A stretch of DNA of 64,000 bases, from assembly GCF_029223525.1 (NCBI RefSeq), contig NZ_JARHTQ010000013.1, positions 124,001 through 188,000 of the forward strand. The letters run 5' to 3'. Shown here piece after piece: positions 35,576 to 48,260 of the stretch. How positions within the stretch are numbered: position 1 is the stretch's first letter; each line of letters opens with the position of its first letter. Below the pieces are notes generated by a model. That model made no database searches, was not told the origin of the DNA, and worked only from the letters and a program-made list of their open reading frames with translations. The position numbers were made by a program, and so were the translations under genes. The stretch comes from Streptantibioticus ferralitis. Its GTDB lineage: Bacteria; Actinomycetota; Actinomycetes; Streptomycetales; Streptomycetaceae.

Positions 35576-36562
35576 TCAGCTCGCAGACGGAGACGGGGAC
35601 GGGGACCCGGAGGGGGACGGCGAGTCGGACGAGGACGGCGACGCGGACCCCGAGGCGCTCGGGGACACCGTGACGGTGACCGTCGGTGTGGGCGTCGCCT
35701 TGGGAGCGGGCGGCAGCACCGAGTCGCGCGGATCCTGACGCGGCGCCACCACAACGACGCCGACGATGTCCAGTCGGCTGAAGGCGACGAACGGCTGGAC
35801 CTCGACGGTCCTGGTCAGCCCGCCAGCGCCCGGGTCGAGCCCGACGACCTGGCCGAGCGGCACCCCGGGGACGAACGGCTTGTCGCCCTGCGAGCCAAAG
35901 GTGACCATGCGGTCGCCGGGCTTCACATTGGCCTTGCCGTTGAGCAGTTGGACGCGCATCGGGCGGTCGCCCTGACCGGTGCTGAAGCCGAGCTCCATCG
36001 ACTTCTCCATCCGGGCGCCGACGGTGAAGTCCGGGTCGACGGCGAGCAGCACCGTGGACGTCGACGGTCCGACCGTGGTCACCCGGCCGACCAGGCCATC
36101 GCCGTTGATGACCGTCTGGTCGCGCTGGATGCCGTCATTGCTTCCGGCGTCGATGGTGATCGTCCAGGAGAAGCCCTGGGTGGCTCCTATGGCGATGACC
36201 TGGGCAGCCTTGATGCCGTACTGGCCCGCTCCGGCGGTCTTCAGCAGCTTGTCCAGCTCGGTCGCACGGTTGCGGGTGACATCGCTGCTGCCGAGCTTCT
36301 GCTTCAGCTCCTCGTTCTGCTGCTGGAGTTCGGCGATCTTGTCGTGTCGGGCGCCGGAGTCCCGTACCGCCTCGATGGCGTTGCCGACCGGGTTGACGGC
36401 GGACGCGACCCCGTTCTCCACGGGCCCGAAGACGGACGCGGCGGCGGACCGCACGCCGTCCAGCGGGGACTGGTCGCCGCCGCGGATGTCCACGGTGATC
36501 AGCGCGAACGCGACGGCGACCAGTAGAACCAAGAGCAACCGGCTCTCTCGTGTGTCCCTCAC
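35576..36562 (-). CDS. mreC: Rod-shape protein MreC
   Basis: 328 residues: short basic N-terminus, one transmembrane helix (about 8-25), coiled coil with KIAELQQQNEELKQKLGS (about 75-95), then the periplasmic beta-barrel domains with GLVGRVTTVGPSTSTVLL and SQGDKPFVPGVPLGQVV. A C-terminal TVTVTVSPSASGS-like Ser/Pro tail of about 45 residues is low-complexity and outside the cell membrane. In Streptomyces MreC supports spore-wall thickening with MreB. Confidence 0.96.
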   Translation of the reverse strand: MRDTRESRLLLVLLVAVAFALITVDIRGGDQSPLDGVRSAAASVFGPVENGVASAVNPVGNAIEAVRDSGARHDKIAELQQQNEELKQKLGSSDVTRNRATELDKLLKTAGAGQYGIKAAQVIAIGATQGFSWTITIDAGSNDGIQRDQTVINGDGLVGRVTTVGPSTSTVLLAVDPDFTVGARMEKSMELGFSTGQGDRPMRVQLLNGKANVKPGDRMVTFGSQGDKPFVPGVPLGQVVGLDPGAGGLTRTVEVQPFVAFSRLDIVGVVVVAPRQDPRDSVLPPAPKATPTPTVTVTVSPSASGSASPSSSDSPSPSGSPSPSPSAS

Positions 36563-36718
36563 GTGCGGCGGCCGTGCCTTCCTCGTCGGACCGGTCGGCT
36601 GCGGGCCTCGGCCGGTCAGCGATGTCGTACCTGGGCGAACCTGGGATGTGTCGTTGTCGGTTGGGAAACGATCCGCCGCCGGGCCGGGCGGTCACCCGTA
36701 CGGCGGATCGCCTGGGCT

Positions 36719-37750
<1,032 letters not shown>

Positions 37751-37969
37751 GAGGATACGTCTGGCCTTCCCGAGCTGGAGCGATGGGGACTTGAGGGCGC
37801 GGAGGTGCGATGTGCTGCGGGGTCCGTAGCGGCGGGTCCATCTTAAGTGTGCCCGCGGGACGGGGCGCGAGGACGCCTCGGCCATTGTCAGCAGAACACG
37901 CGGTCGTCCCCTGTAATGGTGACGACGTGTCGGGGCTATTGGTTCCCGAAACAGCTCGACGTATGCCCT

Positions 37970-37998
37970 ACGGCGACCGGAAATCCGCCGGTCGCCGT
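37970..37998 (-). terminator. Hairpin after ndk
   Basis: An 11-bp perfect stem, ACGGCGACCGG/CCGGTCGCCGT with a 7-nt loop, begins 22 bp past the ndk stop. No U-run. Confidence 0.7.
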
Positions 37999-38019
37999 AT
38001 GACGGATTGTCAACCGGGC

Positions 38020-38433
38020 TCAGCCGAGCTCGGGGAAGAAAATCTTGATCTCCCGCTCCGCGGACTCCGCGGAATCCGAGGCGTGGATGAGGTTCTCGCG
38101 CACGATGGTGCCGAAATCACCACGAATGCTCCCGGGCGCGGCGGCGATCGGGTCGGTCGGGCCCGCCATCGCCCGCAGCCCCTCGATCACCCGCTCGCCC
38201 TCGACGACCAGGGCGACGGACGGCCCCGAGGACATGAACTCCACCAGCGGCTCGTAGAACGGCTTGCCGACATGCTCGGCGTAGTGCTGCTCCAGCGTGG
38301 CGCGCTGCAGGGTGCGCATTTCCAACGCGCCGACGGTCCAACCGGCCTTGCGCTCGATACGGCCGATGATCTCGCCGACCAGGCCGCGCCGTACGGCGTC
38401 CGGCTTGAGGAGGACGAGGGTGCGCTGGCTCAT
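38020..38433 (-). CDS. ndk: Nucleoside-diphosphate kinase
   Basis: A 137-residue enzyme exchanging terminal phosphates among NTPs and dNTPs through a phosphohistidine. It starts [20 protein letters not shown]; the catalytic His is in [10 protein letters not shown] near residue 117; the end is FFPELG, normal for the family. Located between mreB and the folC group, on the same strand, with its own terminator. Confidence 0.98.
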   Translation of the reverse strand: MSQRTLVLLKPDAVRRGLVGEIIGRIERKAGWTVGALEMRTLQRATLEQHYAEHVGKPFYEPLVEFMSSGPSVALVVEGERVIEGLRAMAGPTDPIAAAPGSIRGDFGTIVRENLIHASDSAESAEREIKIFFPELG

Positions 38434-38510
38434 GCTGCGGCTCCTTGCATTACACGGTGCTTCCGAAGTGCACTGACCCTATCGGGCGAAGCAGCACCTT
38501 TGACCAGCGG

Positions 38511-38846
38511 CTACGCGGCCGACGCGGCGTGCTTCGCCTTGAATTCATCGATCTTTCGGCCGTAGTGCACCGCGGCCCACCACAGACCGGCGAACGCCGC
38601 ACCCAGGAAGAACATCATCGACACCACGAACCCCGACGCCACCAGGCCGACCTGGAGCAGCCAGCCCACCGCGACCCCGCCCGGCCGAGTGATCATCGCG
38701 CACAGCAGCACGCACACCGCCATCGCGACGCCGCATACCGTCCACACGGTGGCCGTCGAATAGCCGGAGAGGTTCATCGCGACCAGACCCGCCAGGCCGA
38801 TGACGAAGGCCTCACCAATCAGGGTGCTCGCACACAGCGTTCGCAT
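38511..38846 (-). CDS. DUF4233 four-helix membrane protein
   Basis: A 111-residue integral membrane protein with four hydrophobic segments and a short charged C-terminal tail (HYGRKIDEFKAKHAASAA). DUF4233 genes regularly follow folC in Actinobacteria; here the gap is 6 bp, so translation is probably coupled. No catalytic motif is visible and the role is unknown. Confidence 0.88.
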   Translation of the reverse strand: MRTLCASTLIGEAFVIGLAGLVAMNLSGYSTATVWTVCGVAMAVCVLLCAMITRPGGVAVGWLLQVGLVASGFVVSMMFFLGAAFAGLWWAAVHYGRKIDEFKAKHAASAA

Positions 38847-38852
38847 CGGCCC

Positions 38853-40367
38853 TCACTTCCGGCCCAGCAGCAGCCGGGCCTCTCCAACGGTGATCACGGA
38901 ACCGGCCACCAGCACGCCCGCGCCCGCGTATTCGCCCTCTTCCTCGGCGAGCGTGATCGCCGCCTCCAGCGCGTCGTCGAGCCGCGGCTCGACCTGCACC
39001 CGCTCGGAGCCGAAGACCTCGACCGCGACCGCCGCGAGCTCGTCCACGTCCATGGAACGAGGGCTGGAGTTCCGGGTCACCACCACTTCGGCGAAGATCG
39101 GCTCGAACGCCTCCAGCAGCCCGCGTACGTCCTTGTCCGCGCTGGGGCCGATCACTCCGACCAGATGGGTGAAGCCGAAGGCCTCCTGGACCGCCTCGGC
39201 CGTCGCCTGGGCGCCCGCCGGGTTGTGCGCCGCGTCCAGCACCACGGTGGGGCTGCGGCGTACGACCTCCAGGCGGCCCGGTGAGGTGACCGAGGCGAAC
39301 GCGGCGCGTACCGTGTCGACGTCCAGCGGGCGGGCGGCCCTGGTGGAGCCGACGCCGAAGAACGCCTCGACCGCGGCGAGCGCGACCGCCGCGTTGTGCG
39401 CCTGGTGCGCGCCGTGCAGCGGCAGGAAGATCTGGTCGTACTCCCCGCCGAGCCCGCGCAACGTCAGCATCTGCCCGCCGACCGCGACCTCGCGGGACGT
39501 CACGCCGAACTCCATGCCCTCCCGGGCCACCGTGGCGTCCACCTCGACGGCGCGCTTGAGCAGCACCTGCGCCGCGTCGACCGGCTGCTGGGCCAGCACC
39601 ACCGTGGCGCCCTGCTTGATGATCCCGGCCTTCTCCTCGGCGATCTCACCGGGCGTCTCGCCGAGCCGGTCGGTGTGGTCGAGCGCTATCGGGGTGACCA
39701 CGGCGACGCCGCCGTCCACCACGTTCGTCGCGTCCCAGCTGCCGCCCATGCCGACCTCGACGACCGCCACATCGACCGGCGCGTCCGCGAAGGCCGCGTA
39801 CGCCATGCCCGTGAGGACCTCGAAGAACGACATCCGGTGCGGCTGGGATCCGTCCACCATGTCGATGTACGGCTTGATGTCCCGGTGCGTGGCGACGAAC
39901 CGCTCCACGGAGATCGGCGCGCCGTCCAGACTGATCCGCTCGGTCACCGACTGGACGTGCGGGCTGGTGTAGCGGCCGGTGCGCAGTTCGAAGGTGCGCA
40001 GCAGCGTCTCGATCATGCGAGCGGTGCTGGTCTTGCCGTTGGTGCCGGTGATGTGGATCGACGGGTAGGAGCGCTGGGGCTCGCCGAGGATGTCCATCAG
40101 CGCGGTCATCCGGTCCAGCGAGGGGTCGAGCTTGGTCTCCGGCCAGCGGCTGGCCAGCTCGGCCTCGACCTCGCGCAGCGCCTGGGCCTCCTCGGGCGTC
40201 CTGGGCCCGGCGGGCGCGTCGTCGGCGGGTGTCGGGGGGACCTGTGCGCGCAGCGTCCGGCTCCCGGCCTCGATCACGGCAAGGTCGGGGTCCCGCTCGG
40301 TCTCGTTCGCCACGATCTCTTCGAACTCGTCCGGACCAGGGGCATCGTTTTGGGGGCGCTCGCTCAC
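38853..40367 (-). CDS. folC: Folylpolyglutamate / dihydrofolate synthase
   Basis: A Mur-ligase-type enzyme adding glutamate to folates. The ATP-binding loop is HITGTNGKTSTAR near residue 106, with YTSPHVQSVTERI (about 137), VEVGMGGSWDATN (about 212) and LDAAHNPAGAQAT (about 360). 504 residues is longer than usual because of an acidic N-terminal extension of about 75 residues (DEFEEIVANETERDPD) that is common in streptomycete FolC. It lies downstream of valS, in the usual valS-folC-DUF4233-ndk order. Confidence 0.97.
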   Translation of the reverse strand: MSERPQNDAPGPDEFEEIVANETERDPDLAVIEAGSRTLRAQVPPTPADDAPAGPRTPEEAQALREVEAELASRWPETKLDPSLDRMTALMDILGEPQRSYPSIHITGTNGKTSTARMIETLLRTFELRTGRYTSPHVQSVTERISLDGAPISVERFVATHRDIKPYIDMVDGSQPHRMSFFEVLTGMAYAAFADAPVDVAVVEVGMGGSWDATNVVDGGVAVVTPIALDHTDRLGETPGEIAEEKAGIIKQGATVVLAQQPVDAAQVLLKRAVEVDATVAREGMEFGVTSREVAVGGQMLTLRGLGGEYDQIFLPLHGAHQAHNAAVALAAVEAFFGVGSTRAARPLDVDTVRAAFASVTSPGRLEVVRRSPTVVLDAAHNPAGAQATAEAVQEAFGFTHLVGVIGPSADKDVRGLLEAFEPIFAEVVVTRNSSPRSMDVDELAAVAVEVFGSERVQVEPRLDDALEAAITLAEEEGEYAGAGVLVAGSVITVGEARLLLGRK

Positions 40368-40402
40368 GGTGACCAGTCTACGGAGGGGGACCGACAGAAA
40401 CG

Positions 40403-40438
40403 GTCAAGGCCCCCGAGCAGGTGCTCCGGGGCCTTGAC
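40403..40438 (-). terminator. Terminator between valS and folC
   Basis: Stem GTCAAGGCCCC/GGGGCCTTGAC (40403-40413 with 40428-40438) with a smaller inner hairpin, starting 21 bp after the valS stop. folC therefore probably has its own promoter or relies on readthrough. Confidence 0.75.
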
Positions 40439-40458
40439 GGTCGGCTTGGCGGGGGCGC

Positions 40459-43092
<2,634 letters not shown>

Positions 43093-43233
43093 GCGGCAAT
43101 TCTAGGGGCGGCACCGCCCGGTCTCCGAACGGCTTTAGTGACGTAACAGGACGGGGACCCGGCTTTTGACGTGCTCATGGGATGAGGAAGGATGTGGCGC
43201 TCGTAAGACATTCAACGGGAGGACGCAACACCC

Positions 43234-44094
43234 ATGAGCTTCAACCAGCCGCCACCGAACCCATACGGCCAGCAGCCCGGCCCGCAGCCCGGCTACGGCT
43301 ACCCCCAGCAGGGTGGCGTCCCCCCGCAAGGTGGCGTCCCCCCGCAGCCGAACCCGTACGGTCAGCCGGGCCAGCCGCCGCAGGCTTCCACCAACCCGTA
43401 TGGCCAGCCCCCGGCCAACGCCCCGTACGGCGTACCGCCCCAGGGCATGAACCCCCAGGGCCAGCAGCCCGGTTGGGGTGGCCAGGTCCCGCCGCCCCCG
43501 CCGGTGCAGAAGAGCAACGCGGGCAAGATCATCGCCATCGTCGCCGCACTGGTCGTGGTGGCGGGCGGCGGCATCGCCTTCGCGGTACTGGGCGGCGGCG
43601 CCAGCGGCGGCGGCGACTACAAGCTGACGACGCCGGACACGGTGCTGGGCGGTAAGTACAGCAAGGACCCGTCGATGGCATCGAAGATGCCCGCGTCGAC
43701 CTCCGGCAACGACAAGGGCATCACGAACGGCACGACCGTCAACGGCGCCTGGAAGAGCGACTCCGACGAGCTCATCTTCGGTGGCGCCTACGGCAACATC
43801 ACCGACCCCTCGGCCGCGATCGACGCGGCGACGTCGGGGGTGGGCGGTGGCGCCACGACCACCAGCGAGACTCCGTCCGGATTCGACGGCAAGGTCATGA
43901 AGTGCGGCGCGAGGGACTTCGGCGTCTACAAGTCGCCTTTCTGCGCGTGGGGTGACAGCAGCACCGTCGGCATCCTGATGTGGACGCCCAACCCCACCAC
44001 GGCCGCCACGGGGAACATTCCGACGGCGCCGTCCATCTCCGACTGGGCGCAGACCACCGCGAAGCTCCGCAGCGAGATACGCGTCAAGAAGTAA
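43234..44094 (+). CDS. Single-pass membrane protein with Pro/Gly/Gln-rich N-terminus
   Basis: 286 residues. The first ~95 are low-complexity (repeats of NPYGQP, PPQGG, PGYGYPQQGG), then one transmembrane helix (about 97-119), then an extracytoplasmic domain of about 165 residues containing two Cys (MKCGARDF, PFCAWGD) likely to be disulphide-bonded. This plan, a cytoplasmic PGQ-rich tail plus a small outer domain, is common in streptomycetes. The start has an AACGGGAGG-type ribosome site. A terminator follows. The function is unknown. Confidence 0.82.
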   Translation: MSFNQPPPNPYGQQPGPQPGYGYPQQGGVPPQGGVPPQPNPYGQPGQPPQASTNPYGQPPANAPYGVPPQGMNPQGQQPGWGGQVPPPPPVQKSNAGKIIAIVAALVVVAGGGIAFAVLGGGASGGGDYKLTTPDTVLGGKYSKDPSMASKMPASTSGNDKGITNGTTVNGAWKSDSDELIFGGAYGNITDPSAAIDAATSGVGGGATTTSETPSGFDGKVMKCGARDFGVYKSPFCAWGDSSTVGILMWTPNPTTAATGNIPTAPSISDWAQTTAKLRSEIRVKK

Positions 44095-44108
44095 GTGCCG
44101 TAGACATG

Positions 44109-44138
44109 GAGGGTGCCCCAGCGCCTTGGGGCACCCTC
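44109..44138. terminator. Bidirectional terminator
   Basis: A perfect 12-bp stem GAGGGTGCCCCA/TGGGGCACCCTC with 6-nt loop sits between two convergent genes (stops at 44094 and 44170). Confidence 0.85.
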
Positions 44139-44169
44139 AGCCATGCGACACGCCTACGCGGTCACGGCT

Positions 44170-44466
44170 TCAGCCGTCTCCCCTCGCAAGGGCGCACGCC
44201 TCCGCCGCGTCGTTGCTCTTGACGTGCAAGATCTGAAGATCGCTGTAGCAACCCGCATAGCCCCCGATCCCCGCGACGCCCCCAGAATGGGAACCAGCAC
44301 TGCACCCGCGCTCGACGCCTGAGCCGACCACATAGCCGTGAGCCTTCAGATAGTTCAGGCACTGCATCTGATCGGCCTGTGCGGACGTGGCCACAGTCAG
44401 CGGAATGGCCGCCGCGGCAAGAGTCACCCCAGCGGCCGTTGCCGCCCTCTTCCAGGTCCTACGCAT
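44170..44466 (-). CDS. Small secreted protein with four cysteines
   Basis: 98 residues from the ATG at 44466, which has AGGGGG seven bases upstream. A signal peptide (MRRTWKRAA, hydrophobic core, cleavage after SAQA about residue 31) leaves a mature chain of about 67 residues with cysteines at 36, 55, 73 and 91, evenly spaced and probably forming two disulphides, and a Gly/Ser-rich middle. I do not recognise the family. The neighbours are an XRE-TPR regulator and unrelated genes. It could be a small exported effector or an envelope peptide; nothing decides between these. Confidence 0.75.
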   Translation of the reverse strand: MRRTWKRAATAAGVTLAAAAIPLTVATSAQADQMQCLNYLKAHGYVVGSGVERGCSAGSHSGGVAGIGGYAGCYSDLQILHVKSNDAAEACALARGDG

Positions 44467-44814
44467 AGCGGTTCCCCCTTGAACGAAGAGGCTGGTCGGC
44501 AGGACCATGCCAGAACGGATCTTCGAGGCCAGCCCCCTTGATCGTTTACAGTCATGCCAGCGCCCGCACGACCACTCAGCCAATCCAGATCAAGTACGCG
44601 AAACCACACATACAACCTGCACGACAACCGCCGTATCATCCCCTTCGCGCGAATATCGTCAGGCGCGGACCCTGGCCCTACGTTGATGCGAAGACGCCAC
44701 AAGACTGCGGCTATGCAGTAAGCACCGCAGCCACGTTTGCCGCGCAAGGAACGCTGTCCCATCAACCAGCGCCAAACGCACGTGTCTGCCAGACGTTGGA
44801 CCCTTCGGTCGCGT
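44467..44814. other. Gap between the secreted-peptide gene and the XRE regulator
   Basis: About 350 bp, visibly less GC-rich than the flanks. It should hold the promoter of the secreted-peptide gene. The only sizeable ORF, plus strand 44538-44885, has no recognisable product and overlaps the XRE gene, so I do not call it. Confidence 0.45.
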
Positions 44815-45987
44815 TCAGAGCTTCACCCCTGCGCGTTTGGCCAACGCCAAGAGCGTGGGATTGCTGCGTTTGTGCAGGGAGGTGAGTACCCGCATCAGTT
44901 CCTGGCTGGTGGGATGTACCTTCGCCATCTGCGGCGCCGCGTCCCAGGCCTCCTTGAGGGAGCTCAGGGCCCCATCTCGGTCATGAAGTGCCAGCTTCGC
45001 TCTGGCGATGTTCATGTGCAGCGGCCCGAGGCGCGTGGCTGGCAGGTCGCTGGCGTCACGCATCAGGTCTTCGGCGGTGTCCAGCGCTTTCCGATGCTGT
45101 TCCATGTCAACGTTGGTGGCGATGACGTGAGTTGCCGTGTTGTTCAGACCGAACGTGATGCCGTGATCGTGCACATCCTCGGCAAACTCATCCGCCACGC
45201 GCCAAGCCGCCTTGGAGTGCTGCGTCGCAGCGGCCTTGTCCTTGAGGCGACCCGCGAGAGTAAGTCCACGTAGATGGAGCAGGCCCAAGCCGAAAGCCCT
45301 GTCACGGCCTTCCAGGGACGACTCGGCTTGAACGATCGCCCTGTCGACGACCGCCAAACCCCCGGCGAAATCACCGCCGTTGAGGAAGGTGCCCGCTTCG
45401 TCGCGAGCGCTGATGGCGGCGGCAAGCGGGGTGCCACGCTCGGCCGCGCGGGCCTGTTTCATCACTGCCAGCTCTGCCATGTGCATCCAACGGTGCCGGG
45501 CCGCCAGCCAGTAGACCGCGCTGTAGACATCCGCCACCACCGCCCAGTCTCCCCGCTGACCGGTCGCATGTGCATGGTTTTGAGCCTTGGCCAACAGCCC
45601 AGGTAGCTTGTGCGTGACGCCAGAGATATCCGCTTCACCGCGAAGCCTGATCACTTCGGCCAGGTCGTCGCGGATCGTCTCCGGCGTGTGGGGCGCGTCG
45701 CCGGGAAGGTCGAAGCGTCGCATCGCGGCATCCAGCTCTTTGAGGCTGCTCGCGTTCTGGCGTTCGACGGGAGCCTTCCCAAGCAGCTCGTCGAGCGTCA
45801 CACCCATGGCGGTCGCCAACGCGGCGGCGACGCCCTGACTCAGTGCGCGGTCCCCCACCTCGATCTTGCTCAGCAAGGAGACGGAGACACCCGCCCGACG
45901 CGCCAGCTTCGCCTGGCTCATCTCCCGCGCCTTGCGCAGGATCGCAACGTTGGTGCCTGGCCCAGGGATCCTAGTCGTACCAGTCAT
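44815..45987 (-). CDS. XRE-family regulator with TPR-like C-terminal domain
   Basis: 390 residues. An N-terminal helix-turn-helix (about 12-70: LRKAREMSQAKLARRAGVSVS, then LLSKIEVGDRALS) is followed by about 300 residues of helical repeats in the TPR style of streptomycete regulators that sense peptides or small ligands. It is divergent from two small genes, and its upstream gap has a repeated TGTGCAAG that may be its operator (46059-46078). This group is absent from the usual valS-clpX interval as I remember it, so it looks accessory. The ligand is unknown. Confidence 0.88.
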   Translation of the reverse strand: MTGTTRIPGPGTNVAILRKAREMSQAKLARRAGVSVSLLSKIEVGDRALSQGVAAALATAMGVTLDELLGKAPVERQNASSLKELDAAMRRFDLPGDAPHTPETIRDDLAEVIRLRGEADISGVTHKLPGLLAKAQNHAHATGQRGDWAVVADVYSAVYWLAARHRWMHMAELAVMKQARAAERGTPLAAAISARDEAGTFLNGGDFAGGLAVVDRAIVQAESSLEGRDRAFGLGLLHLRGLTLAGRLKDKAAATQHSKAAWRVADEFAEDVHDHGITFGLNNTATHVIATNVDMEQHRKALDTAEDLMRDASDLPATRLGPLHMNIARAKLALHDRDGALSSLKEAWDAAPQMAKVHPTSQELMRVLTSLHKRSNPTLLALAKRAGVKL

Positions 45988-46058
45988 GGGTCACGTCTTC
46001 CCGATCGCCGTTCCCTTACGTCCCATAGTTACAGGCCACGCCTCAAGACGCTCTTCGG

Positions 46059-46078
46059 TTGTGCAAGGTCTGTGCAAG
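46059..46078. promoter_or_regulatory. Candidate operator: two TGTGCAAG copies 11 bp apart
   Basis: TGTGCAAG occurs at 46060-46067 and again at 46071-46078, one helical turn apart, in the gap between the XRE gene and the divergent small genes. On the minus strand it reads CTTGCACA twice. The spacing suits a dimeric or tandem regulator. Confidence 0.5.
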
Positions 46079-46150
46079 TTGACCGCGCCGAAGGGTCGTT
46101 GAATCGACCGCAGACGAAATCGACACGGCGTGGAAGGGCACGGCCAGACG

Positions 46151-46534
46151 ATGACGTACCGGATCGGCGCATATGTGATGGATACGGAGACCGCCAGAGT
46201 TGGCCAGGTAGTGGGTGAATCCGCGTCGCGAGTGATACTCCGCCAGCCCGGCACCGGACTGGAGTGGGAGGCGGACCCCAGGGTGCTGCGCCTGGCAAGC
46301 CGTGACGAGCGCGAAGCCATCGGCGTGCACTCCAACGGGACCAGCGTGGTTGGTCATCTGGCGGGAGAAGACTCTGTCACCGTCCAGGCCGACTGCGAAG
46401 AATGCCAACGTCTCGGGCGGGCAGAGGCAGAAGCCAGGAGCGCGTCGAACCATTCTCGCGCTGCCGACTACCGGGTTCTGGCCCGGCGGCACCTACGGAA
46501 CGTGCACGGCGTAGCGGTGGCGGTGGGAGCGTGA
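46151..46534 (+). CDS. Small conserved hypothetical protein next to XRE regulator
   Basis: 127 residues from ATG 46151 (MTYRIGAYVMDTETARVG). The first half reads as a small beta-rich domain (VGQVVGESASRVILRQPG, WEADPRVLRLA); the second half is charged and ends with HSRAADYRVLARRHLRNVHG. Two cysteines near residue 82 (DCEEC) make a CxxxC-like pair. The stop overlaps the next gene by 4 bp (GTGA). Divergent from the XRE regulator and probably under its control. Confidence 0.7.
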   Translation: MTYRIGAYVMDTETARVGQVVGESASRVILRQPGTGLEWEADPRVLRLASRDEREAIGVHSNGTSVVGHLAGEDSVTVQADCEECQRLGRAEAEARSASNHSRAADYRVLARRHLRNVHGVAVAVGA

Positions 46535-46761
46535 CCGCCGAAGCCGTCTACCGCTTCGTCCCGCACACCATCCAGCACGTCCCCGAAGGCGGCATCGTCT
46601 GCGAAGCGTTCTGCGTCGCACATGGCTGCGACGCGGAGTCCGGCCCCCAGGGCGATCCGGACGCCACACTGGACTGGTGCCTGCGGCACACCGGCCGTAC
46701 TGGGCACGACCTGTTCCGGCGCGCGTTCAGCGACCACGCACGGGTAACGCGTGACAGCTGA
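46531..46761 (+). CDS. Small Cys-containing protein, coupled to the preceding gene
   Basis: 76 residues starting at the GTG 46531 (VTAEAVYRFVPHTIQHVPEGG), in a 4-bp overlap with the upstream stop. CEAFCVAHGCDAESG and LDWCLRHTGRTGHDLFRR give a CxxxC-x4-C plus one Cys and His residues, compatible with a small metal-binding (zinc-ribbon-like) fold. Streptomycete genomes carry families of such short proteins near XRE regulators. The role is unknown. Confidence 0.7.
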   Translation: MTAEAVYRFVPHTIQHVPEGGIVCEAFCVAHGCDAESGPQGDPDATLDWCLRHTGRTGHDLFRRAFSDHARVTRDS

Positions 46762-46770
46762 TCATGAATA

Positions 46771-46803
46771 GAGGGGGCGCCCGCCAGTGGCGGGCGCCCC
46801 CTC
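46771..46803. terminator. Bidirectional terminator between the small genes and clpX
   Basis: A perfect 15-bp stem GAGGGGGCGCCCGCC/GGCGGGCGCCCCCTC with a 3-nt loop between convergent stops at 46761 and 46819. Confidence 0.85.
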
Positions 46804-46818
46804 ACGTGTAAGAAGCGC

Positions 46819-48111
46819 TCACGCGCTCTTCTCGTGCCGCTCCCCCGCCTCGCCGCCGCGCGTGCTGCGCGGGACCAGCGTGGGGTTCACGTTCGAGTGG
46901 ACGACCTCTTCCGTGATGACGACGCGGGCCACGTCCTTGCGGGACGGGACCTCGTACATCACGGACATCAGGACCTCTTCCATGATCGCGCGCAGACCGC
47001 GGGCGCCGGTGCCGCGCAGGATGGCCTGGTCGGCGATGGCCTCAAGGGCCGGACGGTCGAACTCCAGCTCAACACCGTCGAGTTCGAAGAGCCGTTGGTA
47101 CTGCTTCACCAGGGCGTTGCGCGGCTCCACCAGGATCTTCAGCAGTGCCTCGCGGTCGAGGTTGTGCACGCTGGTGATCACCGGCAGACGGCCGATGAAC
47201 TCCGGGATCATCCCGAACTTCACCAGGTCCTCGGGCATGATCTCGGCGAACTGGTCGGCCTGGTCGAGTTCGCGCTTGGAGCGGATGGTCGCGCCGAAGC
47301 CGATGCCCTTGGCGCCCGCCCGGGCCTCGATGATCTTCTCCAGACCGGCGAAGGCACCGCCGACGATGAACAGCACGTTCGTCGTGTCGATCTGGATGAA
47401 CTCCTGGTGCGGGTGCTTGCGGCCGCCCTGCGGCGGCACCGAGGCGGTGGTCCCCTCCAGGATCTTCAGCAGTGCCTGCTGGACGCCCTCACCCGACACA
47501 TCACGAGTGATGGAGGGGTTCTCGCTCTTGCGGGCCACCTTGTCGATCTCGTCGATGTAGATGATCCCGGTCTCGGCCTTCTTGACGTCGTAGTCGGCCG
47601 CCTGGATCAGCTTCAGCAGGATGTTCTCGACGTCCTCGCCGACGTATCCGGCCTCGGTGAGCGCCGTCGCGTCGGCGATGGCGAACGGCACGTTGAGCAT
47701 CCGGGCCAGGGTCTGGGCCAGCAGGGTCTTGCCGGAGCCGGTGGGGCCCAGGAGCAGGATGTTCGACTTGGCCAGCTCGATGCCGTCGTCGTGGCCTCTG
47801 CCGCCGCCGTTCTCGCCCGCCTGCACCCGCTTGTAGTGGTTGTAGACGGCGACCGACAGCGCCTTCTTCGCGGGCTCCTGGCCGACCACATAGCCTTCCA
47901 GGAACTCGTAGATCTCGCGCGGCTTGGGCAGGTCCTCCCACCGCACCTCGGAGGACTCGGCGAGCTCCTCCTCGATGATCTCGTTGCACAGGTCGATGCA
48001 CTCGTCGCAGATGTACACACCAGGCCCTGCGATGAGCTTCTTCACCTGCTTCTGACTCTTACCGCAAAACGAGCACTTGAGCAGATCGCCGCCATCACCG
48101 ATGCGTGCCAC
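46819..48111 (-). CDS. clpX: ATP-dependent Clp protease ATP-binding subunit ClpX
   Basis: A 430-residue AAA+ unfoldase that feeds ClpP. Zinc-binding domain with CSFCGKS and CDECIDLC (about residues 13-38), Walker A GPTGSGKT (about 120), Walker B IYIDEIDK, and a C-terminal region with [12 protein letters not shown]. The ATG at 48111 gives the standard [16 protein letters not shown]-terminus. It follows clpP1-clpP2 on the same strand, 149 bp away. Confidence 0.98.
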   Translation of the reverse strand: MARIGDGGDLLKCSFCGKSQKQVKKLIAGPGVYICDECIDLCNEIIEEELAESSEVRWEDLPKPREIYEFLEGYVVGQEPAKKALSVAVYNHYKRVQAGENGGGRGHDDGIELAKSNILLLGPTGSGKTLLAQTLARMLNVPFAIADATALTEAGYVGEDVENILLKLIQAADYDVKKAETGIIYIDEIDKVARKSENPSITRDVSGEGVQQALLKILEGTTASVPPQGGRKHPHQEFIQIDTTNVLFIVGGAFAGLEKIIEARAGAKGIGFGATIRSKRELDQADQFAEIMPEDLVKFGMIPEFIGRLPVITSVHNLDREALLKILVEPRNALVKQYQRLFELDGVELEFDRPALEAIADQAILRGTGARGLRAIMEEVLMSVMYEVPSRKDVARVVITEEVVHSNVNPTLVPRSTRGGEAGERHEKSA

Positions 48112-48260
48112 GAGGTGCTTCCCCTTCGCCTGGGATCCGCCTTGTTCAACGGAGCCTGGTGCCTAATCTCCGACGGTACCTTGCCGGGCCCCTCGTGTGG
48201 GCCCCCCTTGGGCCGACTCATCCTGCCGACCCAAGAGGTTGCGGTGCCGTCGGGCCCGTC

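Noticed and set aside
44538-44885. A plus-strand ORF of 115 residues in the gap before the XRE gene
   Set aside because: It overlaps the XRE gene and has no recognisable domain. I treat the gap as non-coding.
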